The notes under the pieces: generated by a model
The model's database searches: none
What the model was told of the DNA's origin: nothing
Seen by the model: the letters and a program-made list of their open reading frames with translations, nothing else
Part shown: one piece after another, positions 27,484-36,774 of the stretch
Layout: each line of letters opens with the position of its first letter
Position numbering within the stretch: the stretch's first letter is position 1
Source of the DNA: Pseudomonadota bacterium
GTDB lineage: Bacteria > Desulfobacterota > Desulfobulbia > Desulfobulbales > Desulfocapsaceae
Length of the DNA: 64,000 bases
Direction: 5' to 3'
NCBI GenBank assembly: GCA_018821785.1
Contig: JAHJLI010000106.1
Span: 1-64,000, forward strand
Program-made: the position numbers and the translations under genes

Positions 27484-28692
27484 TTGAAACAAAAATTATT
27501 TTCATTTTTCATTATGGCACTTGTGCTTGTTTCTGTGAGTGTTGCAAATGCAGCCACCACTTTAGTGGAAATTGGTAGAAGTCCTTTTCATCAGCCGCCG
27601 CTGAAAACGAAAGAGGAACTTATTTCCATGCTGCAGACAAAAGCTCCAGAGGTTGCCAAAGGTTTTGCTTTGGCTGGTCGAAGTGACCTGTACGAACCTT
27701 TCATGGACCAAGTGACTAAGACGCAGATTGACCTCGTTCAGTTCCCGAAAGGTTCGCAGTTTGAGTGGATGTTCTACAAGAAAAAAGGCAAAGGAACAAT
27801 CCGCATCGTCAAGGACGTTACTTGGGGGAATGACAAACCATTTCCAGGTTTTCAGTTTCCTGTCGATAGGGATGGGATTCGCTACATTTTTGTCATTCCG
27901 CTTGGATGTGGTAACGTGGCATTGATGGGAGAGAGCAAGATCCCTGAGGTCGTCGTTGCACCACCGCCACCGAACAAGCCGCCGCAGTGTGGAATGACAG
28001 TTACTCCGACCAAGACCTTCTGTGGTGAAAATGTCACTGTTGATGCTCGTACTTCGACCGACCCAGATGGTGAAATTGCCAAGATGACTATTGCTTTTGT
28101 TGATGAAAGCGGCAAGGCTATCAGCCAGAAAGTGGTCGAGGGCAAGACTCTTATGAGTGAGGTTGCTGTACCATGTGGGACCAATACCCTCAAGGTGACT
28201 GTCGCTGACAATAAGGGGCTGGAAGCCAGTTCTCCAGCATGTGCCGTGCAGGTTACCGGGATGAAAAGAGTTCGTTTTCTAGCTGACCTGGGTTATTACC
28301 GTCAGTTTGATCCATCCAACTATGTGTTTGCAAGGGCCGGCATGGAATACAAATTTACTGAGCAGTTCGGATTGATTGGGTTGCTTGGTTGGGCTCCTGA
28401 AGTACATGGCAAAGATGGTGCATCAGCATTTCTTGCTGATTTGCTAGCCGAATTCAGCTTCTCCAGGTATTTTGTAGATTTAGGTGTGGGCGGATGGATT
28501 ACCAATGGCGATAGCGATCTGCCTGGGGAAAACAGCCAGTTGGATATGATTGCTGGGTTTGGCGCCAGAGTATACGGCGAACCGGAAAAATTCAACGCAT
28601 CTTTGTTCGTCGAAGCTCGCTCTGCTTTTGATGAGTTTGATGAGTTGGGGAGATATGGCCGGTTCGGTGTTGGAGTACGCTTCCGGTTTTAA
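27484..28692 (+). CDS. Exported outer-membrane beta-barrel protein with Ig/PKD-like domain (TTG start)
   Basis: Signal peptide; PKD-like FCGENVTVDARTSTDPDGEIAKM; C-terminal barrel-like strands ending GVGVRFRF (terminal Phe). Confidence 0.65.
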   Translation: MKQKLFSFFIMALVLVSVSVANAATTLVEIGRSPFHQPPLKTKEELISMLQTKAPEVAKGFALAGRSDLYEPFMDQVTKTQIDLVQFPKGSQFEWMFYKKKGKGTIRIVKDVTWGNDKPFPGFQFPVDRDGIRYIFVIPLGCGNVALMGESKIPEVVVAPPPPNKPPQCGMTVTPTKTFCGENVTVDARTSTDPDGEIAKMTIAFVDESGKAISQKVVEGKTLMSEVAVPCGTNTLKVTVADNKGLEASSPACAVQVTGMKRVRFLADLGYYRQFDPSNYVFARAGMEYKFTEQFGLIGLLGWAPEVHGKDGASAFLADLLAEFSFSRYFVDLGVGGWITNGDSDLPGENSQLDMIAGFGARVYGEPEKFNASLFVEARSAFDEFDELGRYGRFGVGVRFRF

Positions 28693-28752
28693 TGGGTAAC
28701 TAGCCTGGTCGCTGTTTTGCCGGTGATATGGGCCTTGAGTGTAAGCCAGTAT

Positions 28753-28799
28753 GCGGATATGCCGACAAAGATCTTGTCGTTGGCATATCCGCTTTTTTG
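28753..28799 (+). terminator. Intrinsic terminator
   Basis: GCGGATATGCC...GGCATATCCGC stem with inner ACAA/TTGT pairing, followed by a T6 tract. Confidence 0.88.
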
Positions 28800-28895
28800 T
28801 CGATTTGTTGACCGCGCCGCAAGCCTGCTGTAGTAGCCAATCGCCTATCGCTAAAAGCATTGCAAAGAACATTCAATCCTGTCATTGGAGGAAAT

Positions 28896-29303
28896 ATGGA
28901 AATAGGTGCGAAAGGGGAGTGTGTGTATGTTGTGCAGAAAGAGGATCTGGCTAGTCAGGTGGCACTCAGTCCCGAAGACAATTTTCCCGAGGTTTTCGCT
29001 ACCTCAAGACTGATTAGCCTTATGGAGATTGCGGCAGCTCGACTTATGAAGTCTTTGTTGCAGGCCGGCCAACTCTCGGTGGGTGTGAGTGTTGAGATCA
29101 AACACTTTGCACCGACTCCGGTGGATGAAGAAGTCAAAGCCGTGGCGATATTTCTTGGTCTTGAAGGCAAGATTTACCAATTTGAGGTGGAGGTGTTCGA
29201 TCGGGCCGGCAAGGTCGCAAGCGGCAGGCACACTCGTGCTGTTGTTGATTCAATTCGTCTCGTCGAAGGTGCCCGCTTAAGATTGGCAAAAGTTATGCAA
29301 TAG
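28896..29303 (+). CDS. Hotdog-fold thioesterase (fluoroacetyl-CoA-thioesterase-like)
   Basis: FPEVFATSRLISLMEIAAARLMKSLLQAGQLSVGVSVEIKHFAPTPVDEEVKAVAIF; GGAGGA SD before ATG 28896. Confidence 0.8.
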   Translation: MEIGAKGECVYVVQKEDLASQVALSPEDNFPEVFATSRLISLMEIAAARLMKSLLQAGQLSVGVSVEIKHFAPTPVDEEVKAVAIFLGLEGKIYQFEVEVFDRAGKVASGRHTRAVVDSIRLVEGARLRLAKVMQ

Positions 29304-29373
29304 CCGTTTTCTGCTTATATTTAATCATAAAAAACCTGAGAACAGAGGCACATCTTTCGAGAAGAGGTGCATT

Positions 29374-30240
29374 TTGAAGTTATTGCAAATAGATGAAAAC
29401 ACCTGTGACCAGGATGGATTGTGTGCTGCTATATGCCCCGCCGGACTTATAGGTTTTTCTCCGGGACAATTTCCTGAATCGGTTGCCGATGCCGAAGATG
29501 TTTGTATCCGATGTGGTCATTGCGTCGCTGTCTGCCCGAGCGGCAGCCTGAGTCATAGAGAGATGGCTGCTGCCCTCTGTCCACCAGTGCGCAAAGAACT
29601 TCTGCCGACGGCGGAACAGTGCGAACATTTTCTAAGAAACCGTAGATCGATACGCAATTTTAAACAAGAGTCGATATCTCGAGAGGAATTGCAAAGGCTT
29701 ATTGAGGTGGCACGTTACGCTCCTTCCGGTCATAATTCACAAGGAGTCAAATGGCTGGTACTCGGAAACAGAGATGATCTGCATCGTCTTGCCGGCATTG
29801 TCGCTGATTGGATGCGTGTTATGCTTGAAAGAATGCCGGAATTTGCCCGTTCATTATTCATGGACAAAACTCTTGCAAGATGGGATCAAGGTATTGATGG
29901 GATTCTTCGCAATGCTCCGACACTGGTGATTACCTTTGCTGAGAAAGACGACCGGATGGCTCAGACCACCTGCACTATTGCTCTCAGTCATCTGGAGTTA
30001 ACGGCAACTGCAATGGGCTTGGGATGCTGCTGGGCCGGTTTTTTTAATGCAGCTGCCAGTAATTTCCTGCCGTTGCGTGAGGCGTTGGCTTTACCTGTCG
30101 ATCAACAAGTTTTTGGCGCAATGATGGTTGGTCACCCAAGATTTGAATATCATCGCTTACCGCTGCGAACCCCCCCCGGAAATTTCCTGGCGACTTTAAA
30201 AGAGTCGAACTCCACTAGAAAAAACCAGGTTTCTGCATAG
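29374..30240 (+). CDS. Nitroreductase-family protein with N-terminal 2x[4Fe-4S] ferredoxin domain
   Basis: CDQDGLCAAICP, CIRCGHCVAVCPSG; nitroreductase RRSIRNFKQESISREELQRLIEVARYAPSGHNSQ; TTG start. Confidence 0.9.
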   Translation: MKLLQIDENTCDQDGLCAAICPAGLIGFSPGQFPESVADAEDVCIRCGHCVAVCPSGSLSHREMAAALCPPVRKELLPTAEQCEHFLRNRRSIRNFKQESISREELQRLIEVARYAPSGHNSQGVKWLVLGNRDDLHRLAGIVADWMRVMLERMPEFARSLFMDKTLARWDQGIDGILRNAPTLVITFAEKDDRMAQTTCTIALSHLELTATAMGLGCCWAGFFNAAASNFLPLREALALPVDQQVFGAMMVGHPRFEYHRLPLRTPPGNFLATLKESNSTRKNQVSA

Positions 30241-30345
30241 GATACCTGGGCTGGGGAGAAGAGTATTCTAGTGCCTGACTATTTGATTTATTTTCTGACG
30301 TTTCGGATGCCATGCGTGATTCGGCAGAATTTCATTTTGCCGTCC

Positions 30346-30375
30346 CTGTCAACCTTTGCGGTGACAGTATATAAT
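30346..30375 (+). promoter_or_regulatory. Candidate promoter/operator upstream of nrdJ
   Basis: Inverted repeat CTGTCA-N10-TGACAG directly upstream of TATAAT (30370-30375). Confidence 0.4.
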
Positions 30376-30641
30376 CCTTGCGACATGTGTCTTTTTTCCT
30401 TGAAAAATCATCTTTTCCGTGAATCCCTTCATTTTTATGGTTTTTTAAAAAACCACCATATGTTGTAGATTGGTGTTGAGCTAGCCATAAATGTGGGGTA
30501 TAAACACTCTGTGTGTAACACTCCGAGCCGAGTGTAAGGCAAGATTGCTTGAAATGTTTTTTTGCCGCTTTTTCGGCGCAATTCTCTGAGACGACAATCA
30601 CCCTTGTTATCTTTTCACTTTATTTTGATAAGAGGTCCTGA

Positions 30642-32813
30642 ATGACACCTGATTTGACCAAACAGGTTTTGACAACGACAGCAGAAACGGTTTTGGCCAG
30701 GAGATACTACCTGAAGGATGCTGCAGGCAATGTGACCGAATCCTGGGAAGCATTGGCCCGTCGGGTTGCAAATGCGGTTGCCGACGTTGACAGTCGGCAG
30801 AAGCACCATAAACAGCTCCGGGATGATTTCTTCAATATGATTTATAAGCTTGATTTTCTCCCCAATTCCCCATGCCTGATGAATGCGGGAACTGATCTTG
30901 GTCAACTTTCAGCGTGTTTCGTCCTGCCGATCGATGATTCTATGGACGGTATCTTTTCCGCGATTCGCAACGGTGCCTTGGTGCATAAGACTGGTGGCGG
31001 GACCGGCTACTCTTTTTCTCGTCTCCGTTCAAAAAATGCTTCGGTACGTTCGACCCAGGGCGTCGCCTCAGGGCCCCTGTCCTTTGCTGCCGTTTTTGAT
31101 GCCGCTACGGAAACCATCAAACAAGGCGGCAAGAGGCGTGGAGCGAATATGGGGGTTTTGCGCATCGATCACCCGGATATCATGGATTTTATAATCGCCA
31201 AAGCAGATCAGACCCGCTTTAATAATTTTAATTTCAGCGTCGGTATCACTGATGTGTTTATGCAGGCCGTAGAAGCGGACTCTGATTATGACCTGATCGA
31301 GCCGTCTTCCCGCGAGGTTGTCAAACGGTTGAGTGCCCGGATGGTTTTTGACAAGATAATTGATTTGGCCTGGCACAATGGTGAACCCGGTGTCCTTTTT
31401 ATTGACACTGCCAATCGAGACAATATGACACCACAACTTGGCGAATTCGAGGCGACCAATCCCTGTGGCGAACAGTGGTTGCTGCCCTATGAAAGCTGTA
31501 ATCTCGGATCGGTTAATCTGGCCAACTTTGTCAGCAAAGGAGCGATTGACTACAACAGGTTGAAAGAGGTTGTGCGTACTGCCACGGTATTTCTTGATAA
31601 TGTTATCGACTGCAATCGTTTCCCTATTCCCGAGATCGAGACGATGACGATGAAGACGAGAAAAATTGGGATGGGAATCATGGGCTTGCATGACATGCTT
31701 ATTCAACTGGAAACTCCTTATGCCAGTGAAGAAGGCCGGGTCCTGGCCAGCGAGGTCATGCGATTTATCCGAGATACCGCTGAGGAGCGATCCTTCGAGT
31801 TGGCCTCAGAAAAAGGACCTTTTCCTGCGTATGACCCTGAAGTTAATACTTACCGTCTACGCCGCAATGCCGCACTTACCTCCATTCAGCCAACCGGAAC
31901 GGTCTCGATGATTGCCGACTGTGCCTCAGGATGCGAGCCCTATTTTTCTATAGTTATGGTGAAAAATGTCATGGATGGGGATCGGCTGATTCTGGTCAAT
32001 AAATATTTCGAGAAAGTTGCAAGGGAAGAGGGTTTTTATTCAGCAGAACTCATGACCCAGGTGGCAGACAGTGGTACGGTAATGGGTCATCAAGAGATCC
32101 CCTTGCGATGGCAGGAAATATTCTGTACTGCCCAGGATATCCCGCCGGAGGATCATATCAAGATGCAGGGATGCCTGCAAAAAAATGGGGTAGACAGCTC
32201 AATTTCAAAAACCATCAACTTGCCCAACGATGCTAGCCGTGAGGAAGTGAAATTCTCATATATTACTGGTTATAATCTTGGTTGTAAGGGGTTAACCGTC
32301 TATCGGGATGGCTCGCGGGACAATCAGGTCCTCAACACATCCGATACTGGGGCTAAGGAAAAAACCGCTGTTGTCTCGGAACATGGACCGGTTAAACAGA
32401 TTCTGCCGGACACTCTCAATGCTAAACGCTACCGGGTCAAAGACCAGTATCAGAAGTCAGTATATATCATCGTCTGTTTCGATGAAAACGAAAAACCTAT
32501 GGAGGTTTTTGCAAAATTTCCCTTCGATAATCGTGTCGATTTGAAAGACAAATCAACAATGTGGACAACCACCTGTCGCCTTGTTTCTCTGGCTTTGCGA
32601 TTCAATGTGCCGATGGATGAAATTATCAAACAACTTGACAGGTCAAGCGGCCATATGCTAGATCTTCCGGCGCAACTTGGGAAACTGTTCAAATCGTTTT
32701 TGGCTGGAACTCAGAAAGGATTTTCCGCCACTTGTCCAGAATGTTCGGGCATGCTCCGCTTTGAAGAAGGTTGTGAAACCTGCTATGAATGCGGATATAG
32801 CAAGTGTTCGTAG
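30642..32813 (+). CDS. nrdJ: Adenosylcobalamin-dependent (class II) ribonucleotide reductase
   Basis: [55 protein letters not shown]-terminal [25 protein letters not shown]. Confidence 0.95.
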   Translation: MTPDLTKQVLTTTAETVLARRYYLKDAAGNVTESWEALARRVANAVADVDSRQKHHKQLRDDFFNMIYKLDFLPNSPCLMNAGTDLGQLSACFVLPIDDSMDGIFSAIRNGALVHKTGGGTGYSFSRLRSKNASVRSTQGVASGPLSFAAVFDAATETIKQGGKRRGANMGVLRIDHPDIMDFIIAKADQTRFNNFNFSVGITDVFMQAVEADSDYDLIEPSSREVVKRLSARMVFDKIIDLAWHNGEPGVLFIDTANRDNMTPQLGEFEATNPCGEQWLLPYESCNLGSVNLANFVSKGAIDYNRLKEVVRTATVFLDNVIDCNRFPIPEIETMTMKTRKIGMGIMGLHDMLIQLETPYASEEGRVLASEVMRFIRDTAEERSFELASEKGPFPAYDPEVNTYRLRRNAALTSIQPTGTVSMIADCASGCEPYFSIVMVKNVMDGDRLILVNKYFEKVAREEGFYSAELMTQVADSGTVMGHQEIPLRWQEIFCTAQDIPPEDHIKMQGCLQKNGVDSSISKTINLPNDASREEVKFSYITGYNLGCKGLTVYRDGSRDNQVLNTSDTGAKEKTAVVSEHGPVKQILPDTLNAKRYRVKDQYQKSVYIIVCFDENEKPMEVFAKFPFDNRVDLKDKSTMWTTTCRLVSLALRFNVPMDEIIKQLDRSSGHMLDLPAQLGKLFKSFLAGTQKGFSATCPECSGMLRFEEGCETCYECGYSKCS

Positions 32814-32948
32814 GAAATGTATCGAGTGCGTTACAGATTTTTCGTTCATAAAAGACAAAAAATAAAATCTGCGAAAGGTACTTATACTCCCTCTTGGGGG
32901 GGGTGGAAGGAATCCCGGTGATCGGGATTAAGGAGAGGGGGACGACAC

Positions 32949-33461
32949 ATGGCAAAGATCGGCAGAAATGACAAATGTCCTTGTCGAAGTGGGAAAAAAT
33001 ACAAACATTGCTGTGCACAGAAAGAGCAAGAGAATATTCAGCAACAGTCGGTAAACGTAACCCTGATGAGTGGGGTTAAAGAAATCCAGGCCGATGCCGA
33101 AAACAAAAAAAATCTGTGTCGGGAATTGGGCGTTTTTTTCTTTTTTTCAACAGCAGTTGGAGATGCCTGGCTTTTAGAAATGACCGAATGCGATTGCGTT
33201 CAGGTGGCCAGGAACGGTGTGGCCTTAGAGGCGCCCATCGATGAAAATTCTGAGGTTATCGAGATCAATTACAGCCACACGTTTGCCTTAGATAATAAGC
33301 AACTGGTAATCACCGCCTACGCAGATAAAAATACCCAAATCCTGACTGATGCACCAACTCGTGAACTGAGTGCTGCAATACGACGTATCAGGAAAAAGTT
33401 CTCAGGCGATCAGCTGCAAAAAGTTCATCTGCCGAACTCGGAAAATCTCGCCACCACATGA
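32949..33461 (+). CDS. SEC-C motif protein
   Basis: MAKIGRNDKCPCRSGKKYKHCC N-terminal SEC-C zinc-binding motif. Confidence 0.8.
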   Translation: MAKIGRNDKCPCRSGKKYKHCCAQKEQENIQQQSVNVTLMSGVKEIQADAENKKNLCRELGVFFFFSTAVGDAWLLEMTECDCVQVARNGVALEAPIDENSEVIEINYSHTFALDNKQLVITAYADKNTQILTDAPTRELSAAIRRIRKKFSGDQLQKVHLPNSENLATT

Positions 33462-33835
33462 GCAGGAAACTGCTTTCAGGACTACGAACAGTCCCCATGA
33501 TCTTAATCATGGGGGCAATTTTCATTCTCTCCGATCAACCTGGCGGCACCTTTTATCTGCCTCCTTTGCCGGGCATTGATAAGCTTGCGCATGCTGTGGT
33601 CTATGGGATGTTGGCGGTCACAATAATCTCTGCCTTAAGTACAAGTTTTAAAGAGAAGAAACCTCGAGTGGTTCTGGTGGGCACAACGGTTTTTTGCTTT
33701 TTCTACGGTATTTCTGATGAATTTCATCAGTACTTTGTGCCGGGACGGGTGTCGAGCGGTTTTGATGTTTTAGCCGACGTCTTTGGCGCAGTGGTGGTCT
33801 GTCTGTTTTGGGCTGGTTTGAAAAAATATCAGTAA
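33458..33835 (+). CDS. VanZ-family membrane protein
   Basis: FILSDQPGG...GIDKLAHAVVYGMLAV...YGISDEFHQYFVPGRVSSGFDVLADVFGAVV. Confidence 0.9.
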   Translation: MSRKLLSGLRTVPMILIMGAIFILSDQPGGTFYLPPLPGIDKLAHAVVYGMLAVTIISALSTSFKEKKPRVVLVGTTVFCFFYGISDEFHQYFVPGRVSSGFDVLADVFGAVVVCLFWAGLKKYQ

Positions 33836-33871
33836 TGGTAGTATAGAGCAGATGAGAATTTTCGAGTCTCC

Positions 33872-33900
33872 TTGAATTATTGAGTTCAACTCCTTATACT
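33872..33900 (+). promoter_or_regulatory. Sigma70-like promoter
   Basis: TTGAAT-N17-TATACT, about 60 nt upstream of the 33964 ORF. Confidence 0.6.
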
Positions 33901-33908
33901 GACACAGA

Positions 33909-33936
33909 GAAGGTACTTATCCCTTTTATCGGGGTT
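33909..33936 (+). promoter_or_regulatory. Conserved leader motif copy B
   Basis: GAAGGTACTTATCCCTTTTATCGGGGTT; 26/28 identical to the copy at 39696-39723 (reverse). Confidence 0.6.
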
Positions 33937-33963
33937 AGTTGATGTATATCTGAGAGGTGTGCG

Positions 33964-34239
33964 ATGATAGGCGAATCAAGCAGTATTTCCACCCTTGTAA
34001 ATAATGAAAAAAATGTCAGGGATTCTCCAGTTCAAAATAGGCGTCGGCAGGATGCAGTTGAAGAAGACGCAGAGCGAAGTTACGCTGATGTCACCTCGTT
34101 TTCTCCACAGGCCTTGGCATTAGCCAGAAATGTAGCCCCTCCGGGGGAATCTGCAGAACAGGAACAAGTGCAGCCGCAGGGCAGAGGCCAAGGTGGAGAC
34201 CCAAGCTTTCCCGTAAGGTCCCTTGATATCCGGATTTAA
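33964..34239 (+). CDS. Small hypothetical protein
   Basis: 91-codon ORF downstream of a good promoter and leader motif; low-complexity polar sequence with DVTSFSPQALALARNV. Confidence 0.5.
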   Translation: MIGESSSISTLVNNEKNVRDSPVQNRRRQDAVEEDAERSYADVTSFSPQALALARNVAPPGESAEQEQVQPQGRGQGGDPSFPVRSLDIRI

Positions 34240-34263
34240 TACCTTGTGAATTTTTTAAAGTGA

Positions 34264-35241
34264 CTAGCGGTTTTGCAGGATTTTTGCCATATCCTTGGCA
34301 AAATAGGTAATAATAATATCCGCTCCTGCACGTTTTATCGACAGTAGTGTCTCTTCCATCACTCTGTCTCCGTCGATCCAGCCTTTTTCCGACGCGGCTT
34401 TGATCATCGCGTATTCGCCGCTGACGTGGTAGGCCGCGATCGGGAGATCGAACTCTTCCCGCAGACGTGCGACAATATCCAGATATGCAACAGCTGGTTT
34501 GACGATAAGAATATCTGCACCCTCGTCGACATCAAGGGTTGCTTCTCGAAGGGCTTCCCGACTGTTTGCTGGATCCATCTGATAACTCTTGCGGTCGCCG
34601 AACTGCGGGGAGCAGTTGGCAGCATCCCGGAATGGGCCATAAAATGCCGAGGCGTATTTGACTGCATAAGACATGATCGGTATCGATTGATGGCTGTTTT
34701 CATCGAGCGTTGCCCTGATTTCAGACACCCTGCCGTCCATCATGTCTGATGGGGCGACCATGTCGGCACCGGCTTCGGCGTGGGAGAGGGCAGTCTTGGC
34801 AAGGATCTCAAGGGTGGCGTCATTGTCAACAGTATTATTGATCAGGCAACCACAATGACCGTGGTCGGTATATTCACACAAACAAACATCGGTAATAACC
34901 AGCAACTCTGGCGCCTTGTTCTTCAGTTCTTTGATTGCTGTCTGAATAATGCCGTTCTTGGCATGGGCTCCTGACCCAACCCCATCCTTTTTTTCCGGCA
35001 GCCCAAAAAGAATGACGGAGTGGACGCCAAGTTGCAAACATTCCCTGGCTTCTCCTGCCAACTGATCGACGGTTAACCGGAATACTCCCGGCATGGAGGG
35101 AATTTCCTCGCGCCTATTTTTCCCCGGCATAATAAAAAGGGGATATACGAATTGGTCGGCGGTGAGGTGCGTCTCTCGGATAAGTGCACGAAAGGCGCTG
35201 TTTCTACGAAGCCTTCTTGGTCTGTATTCTGGAAAAACCAT
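34264..35241 (-). CDS. hemB: Delta-aminolevulinic acid dehydratase (porphobilinogen synthase)
   Basis: [82 protein letters not shown]. Confidence 0.97.
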   Translation of the reverse strand: MVFPEYRPRRLRRNSAFRALIRETHLTADQFVYPLFIMPGKNRREEIPSMPGVFRLTVDQLAGEARECLQLGVHSVILFGLPEKKDGVGSGAHAKNGIIQTAIKELKNKAPELLVITDVCLCEYTDHGHCGCLINNTVDNDATLEILAKTALSHAEAGADMVAPSDMMDGRVSEIRATLDENSHQSIPIMSYAVKYASAFYGPFRDAANCSPQFGDRKSYQMDPANSREALREATLDVDEGADILIVKPAVAYLDIVARLREEFDLPIAAYHVSGEYAMIKAASEKGWIDGDRVMEETLLSIKRAGADIIITYFAKDMAKILQNR

Positions 35242-35266
35242 GGATACTCCTTTGTTTAAATCTTAA

Positions 35267-36634
35267 TTATTGTATAATATCAAGAGATTTTAATTTCTTA
35301 TGGAGGTGGCTTCGCTCAAGACCGACCTGTTCTGCTGTTTTCGAGATGTTGTTGTCGTTTTGCAGAAGTTTCCCTTGCAGATATTCTTTTTCAAAAAGCC
35401 TTTTGGCGGTTTTATAGTCAACGGATAACATGGCGCTCAGGTTGGTGTTGTTGCCGTTCGGCATGACGGTCTGGCCAGGATTTAGGAAAAGCCTAATATG
35501 GGTGGCGGTGATGGTCGGTTCCTGGCACATGATCGCCAGTCGTTCGACGAAATTCCGTAGTTCCCGCACATTTCCAGGCCACTGATGTGCCATCATTGCC
35601 TGATAGGCATCAGATGTGAATTCCTTGTTTTTCAAGCCCTTGTTGGCCAGGTGAGTGATGAGGGTTGTAACGAGCAGGGGGATATCCTCCAGGCGATCTT
35701 TCAGCTTTGGAACATGGATTGGAACGACATTGAGGCGCCAGAAGAGATCAGCCCGGAATTTGCCTGCCTCGATATCCTCTTCCAGGTTTTTATTGGTGGC
35801 GGCCAGCACCCTGACATTGACTTTGATGGTTTTATTGCCACCGACTCGTTCAAATTTCTGTTCCTGCAAAATGCGCAGGATTTTCGCCTGGGTGTTGAGG
35901 CTCATATCGCCAATTTCATCGATAAAAAGGATGCCACCGTCAGCCTGGTCGAATTTCCCCCTCTTACTGGTATGGGCACCGGTAAAGGAGCCCTTTTCAT
36001 GGCCGAAGAGTTCTGATTCAATCAGTTCTTCCGGAATGGCCGCACAGTTCACCTCAATCATCGGCTGGTCACTAGACTTGGAGGCGCGGTGTATTGATTG
36101 GGCAACGAGTTCTTTGCCGGTGCCATGATCTCCTCTGATTAAAACCCAGGCATCGGTTGGAGCTACCATCTCAATCTGTTTTTTCAGGGCCTGGATTGTT
36201 GCGGATTCTCCAGTTAGGTTCGGTTTTTCAGGGGAGCCCTGACGGAGCAGGAGATTCTCTTGCTCAAGCTTATAAAAACGTAGACCGTTGGAGATGGACA
36301 GGATGATTTTATCATAAGAAAGAGGTTTCTCGATGAAGTCAAAGGCACCTTTTCGCGTTGCTTGAACAGCTGTTTCGATGGTGCCATGTCCGGAGATCAT
36401 TATCACCGGCATGTTGTAACGTTCGCGGATCTTTTCAAGGGCGGTCATGCCATCCATGCTGTCCCCCAGCCAAATATCGAGGAGTACCAGATCAATGTTC
36501 ATAGATTCAAGCAGGTCGAGCCCTTCCTCAGCTGAAGAGGCAGCGATAGAGGAGAAGCCTTCATCGTCAAGAACTCCGGCCAGAGTTTCGCGAATGCTTA
36601 TTTCGTCATCTATTATGAGGATTCGTTTCTTCAT
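35267..36634 (-). CDS. ntrX: Sigma54-dependent response regulator, NtrX-like
   Basis: REC domain, AAA+ GDHGTGKELVAQSIHRAS, EKGSFTGAHTSKRGKF, C-terminal Fis-type HTH; downstream of an NtrY-like kinase. Confidence 0.9.
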   Translation of the reverse strand: MKKRILIIDDEISIRETLAGVLDDEGFSSIAASSAEEGLDLLESMNIDLVLLDIWLGDSMDGMTALEKIRERYNMPVIMISGHGTIETAVQATRKGAFDFIEKPLSYDKIILSISNGLRFYKLEQENLLLRQGSPEKPNLTGESATIQALKKQIEMVAPTDAWVLIRGDHGTGKELVAQSIHRASKSSDQPMIEVNCAAIPEELIESELFGHEKGSFTGAHTSKRGKFDQADGGILFIDEIGDMSLNTQAKILRILQEQKFERVGGNKTIKVNVRVLAATNKNLEEDIEAGKFRADLFWRLNVVPIHVPKLKDRLEDIPLLVTTLITHLANKGLKNKEFTSDAYQAMMAHQWPGNVRELRNFVERLAIMCQEPTITATHIRLFLNPGQTVMPNGNNTNLSAMLSVDYKTAKRLFEKEYLQGKLLQNDNNISKTAEQVGLERSHLHKKLKSLDIIQ

Positions 36635-36774
36635 TACTGTCAGTAGACGCGCAGGTTTAAGGCACATATCCCTTCAAGGGGTGGCACTGGAAAAAAATTG
36701 CTATTATCCGGGGAGCAGGGTGGTGAACTTTAACTGATAGCGGTTGTGTCGATGCTGCAAAAACGATTTGTATC

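Noticed and set aside
30376-30641. Cobalamin riboswitch or NrdR boxes upstream of nrdJ
   Set aside because: Looked for B12-box-like and NrdR-box-like sequences; only weak partial resemblance (ACCATATGTTGT), not enough to call.
31068-31706. 212-aa minus-strand ORF opposite nrdJ
   Set aside because: Shadow of a strongly conserved gene; no domain-like sequence.
33909-33950. c-di-GMP-I (GEMM) riboswitch suggested by CGGGGTTAGTTGATG
   Set aside because: Only the tail resembles GEMM; the conserved GGGACGCAAAGCC-type core is absent upstream.
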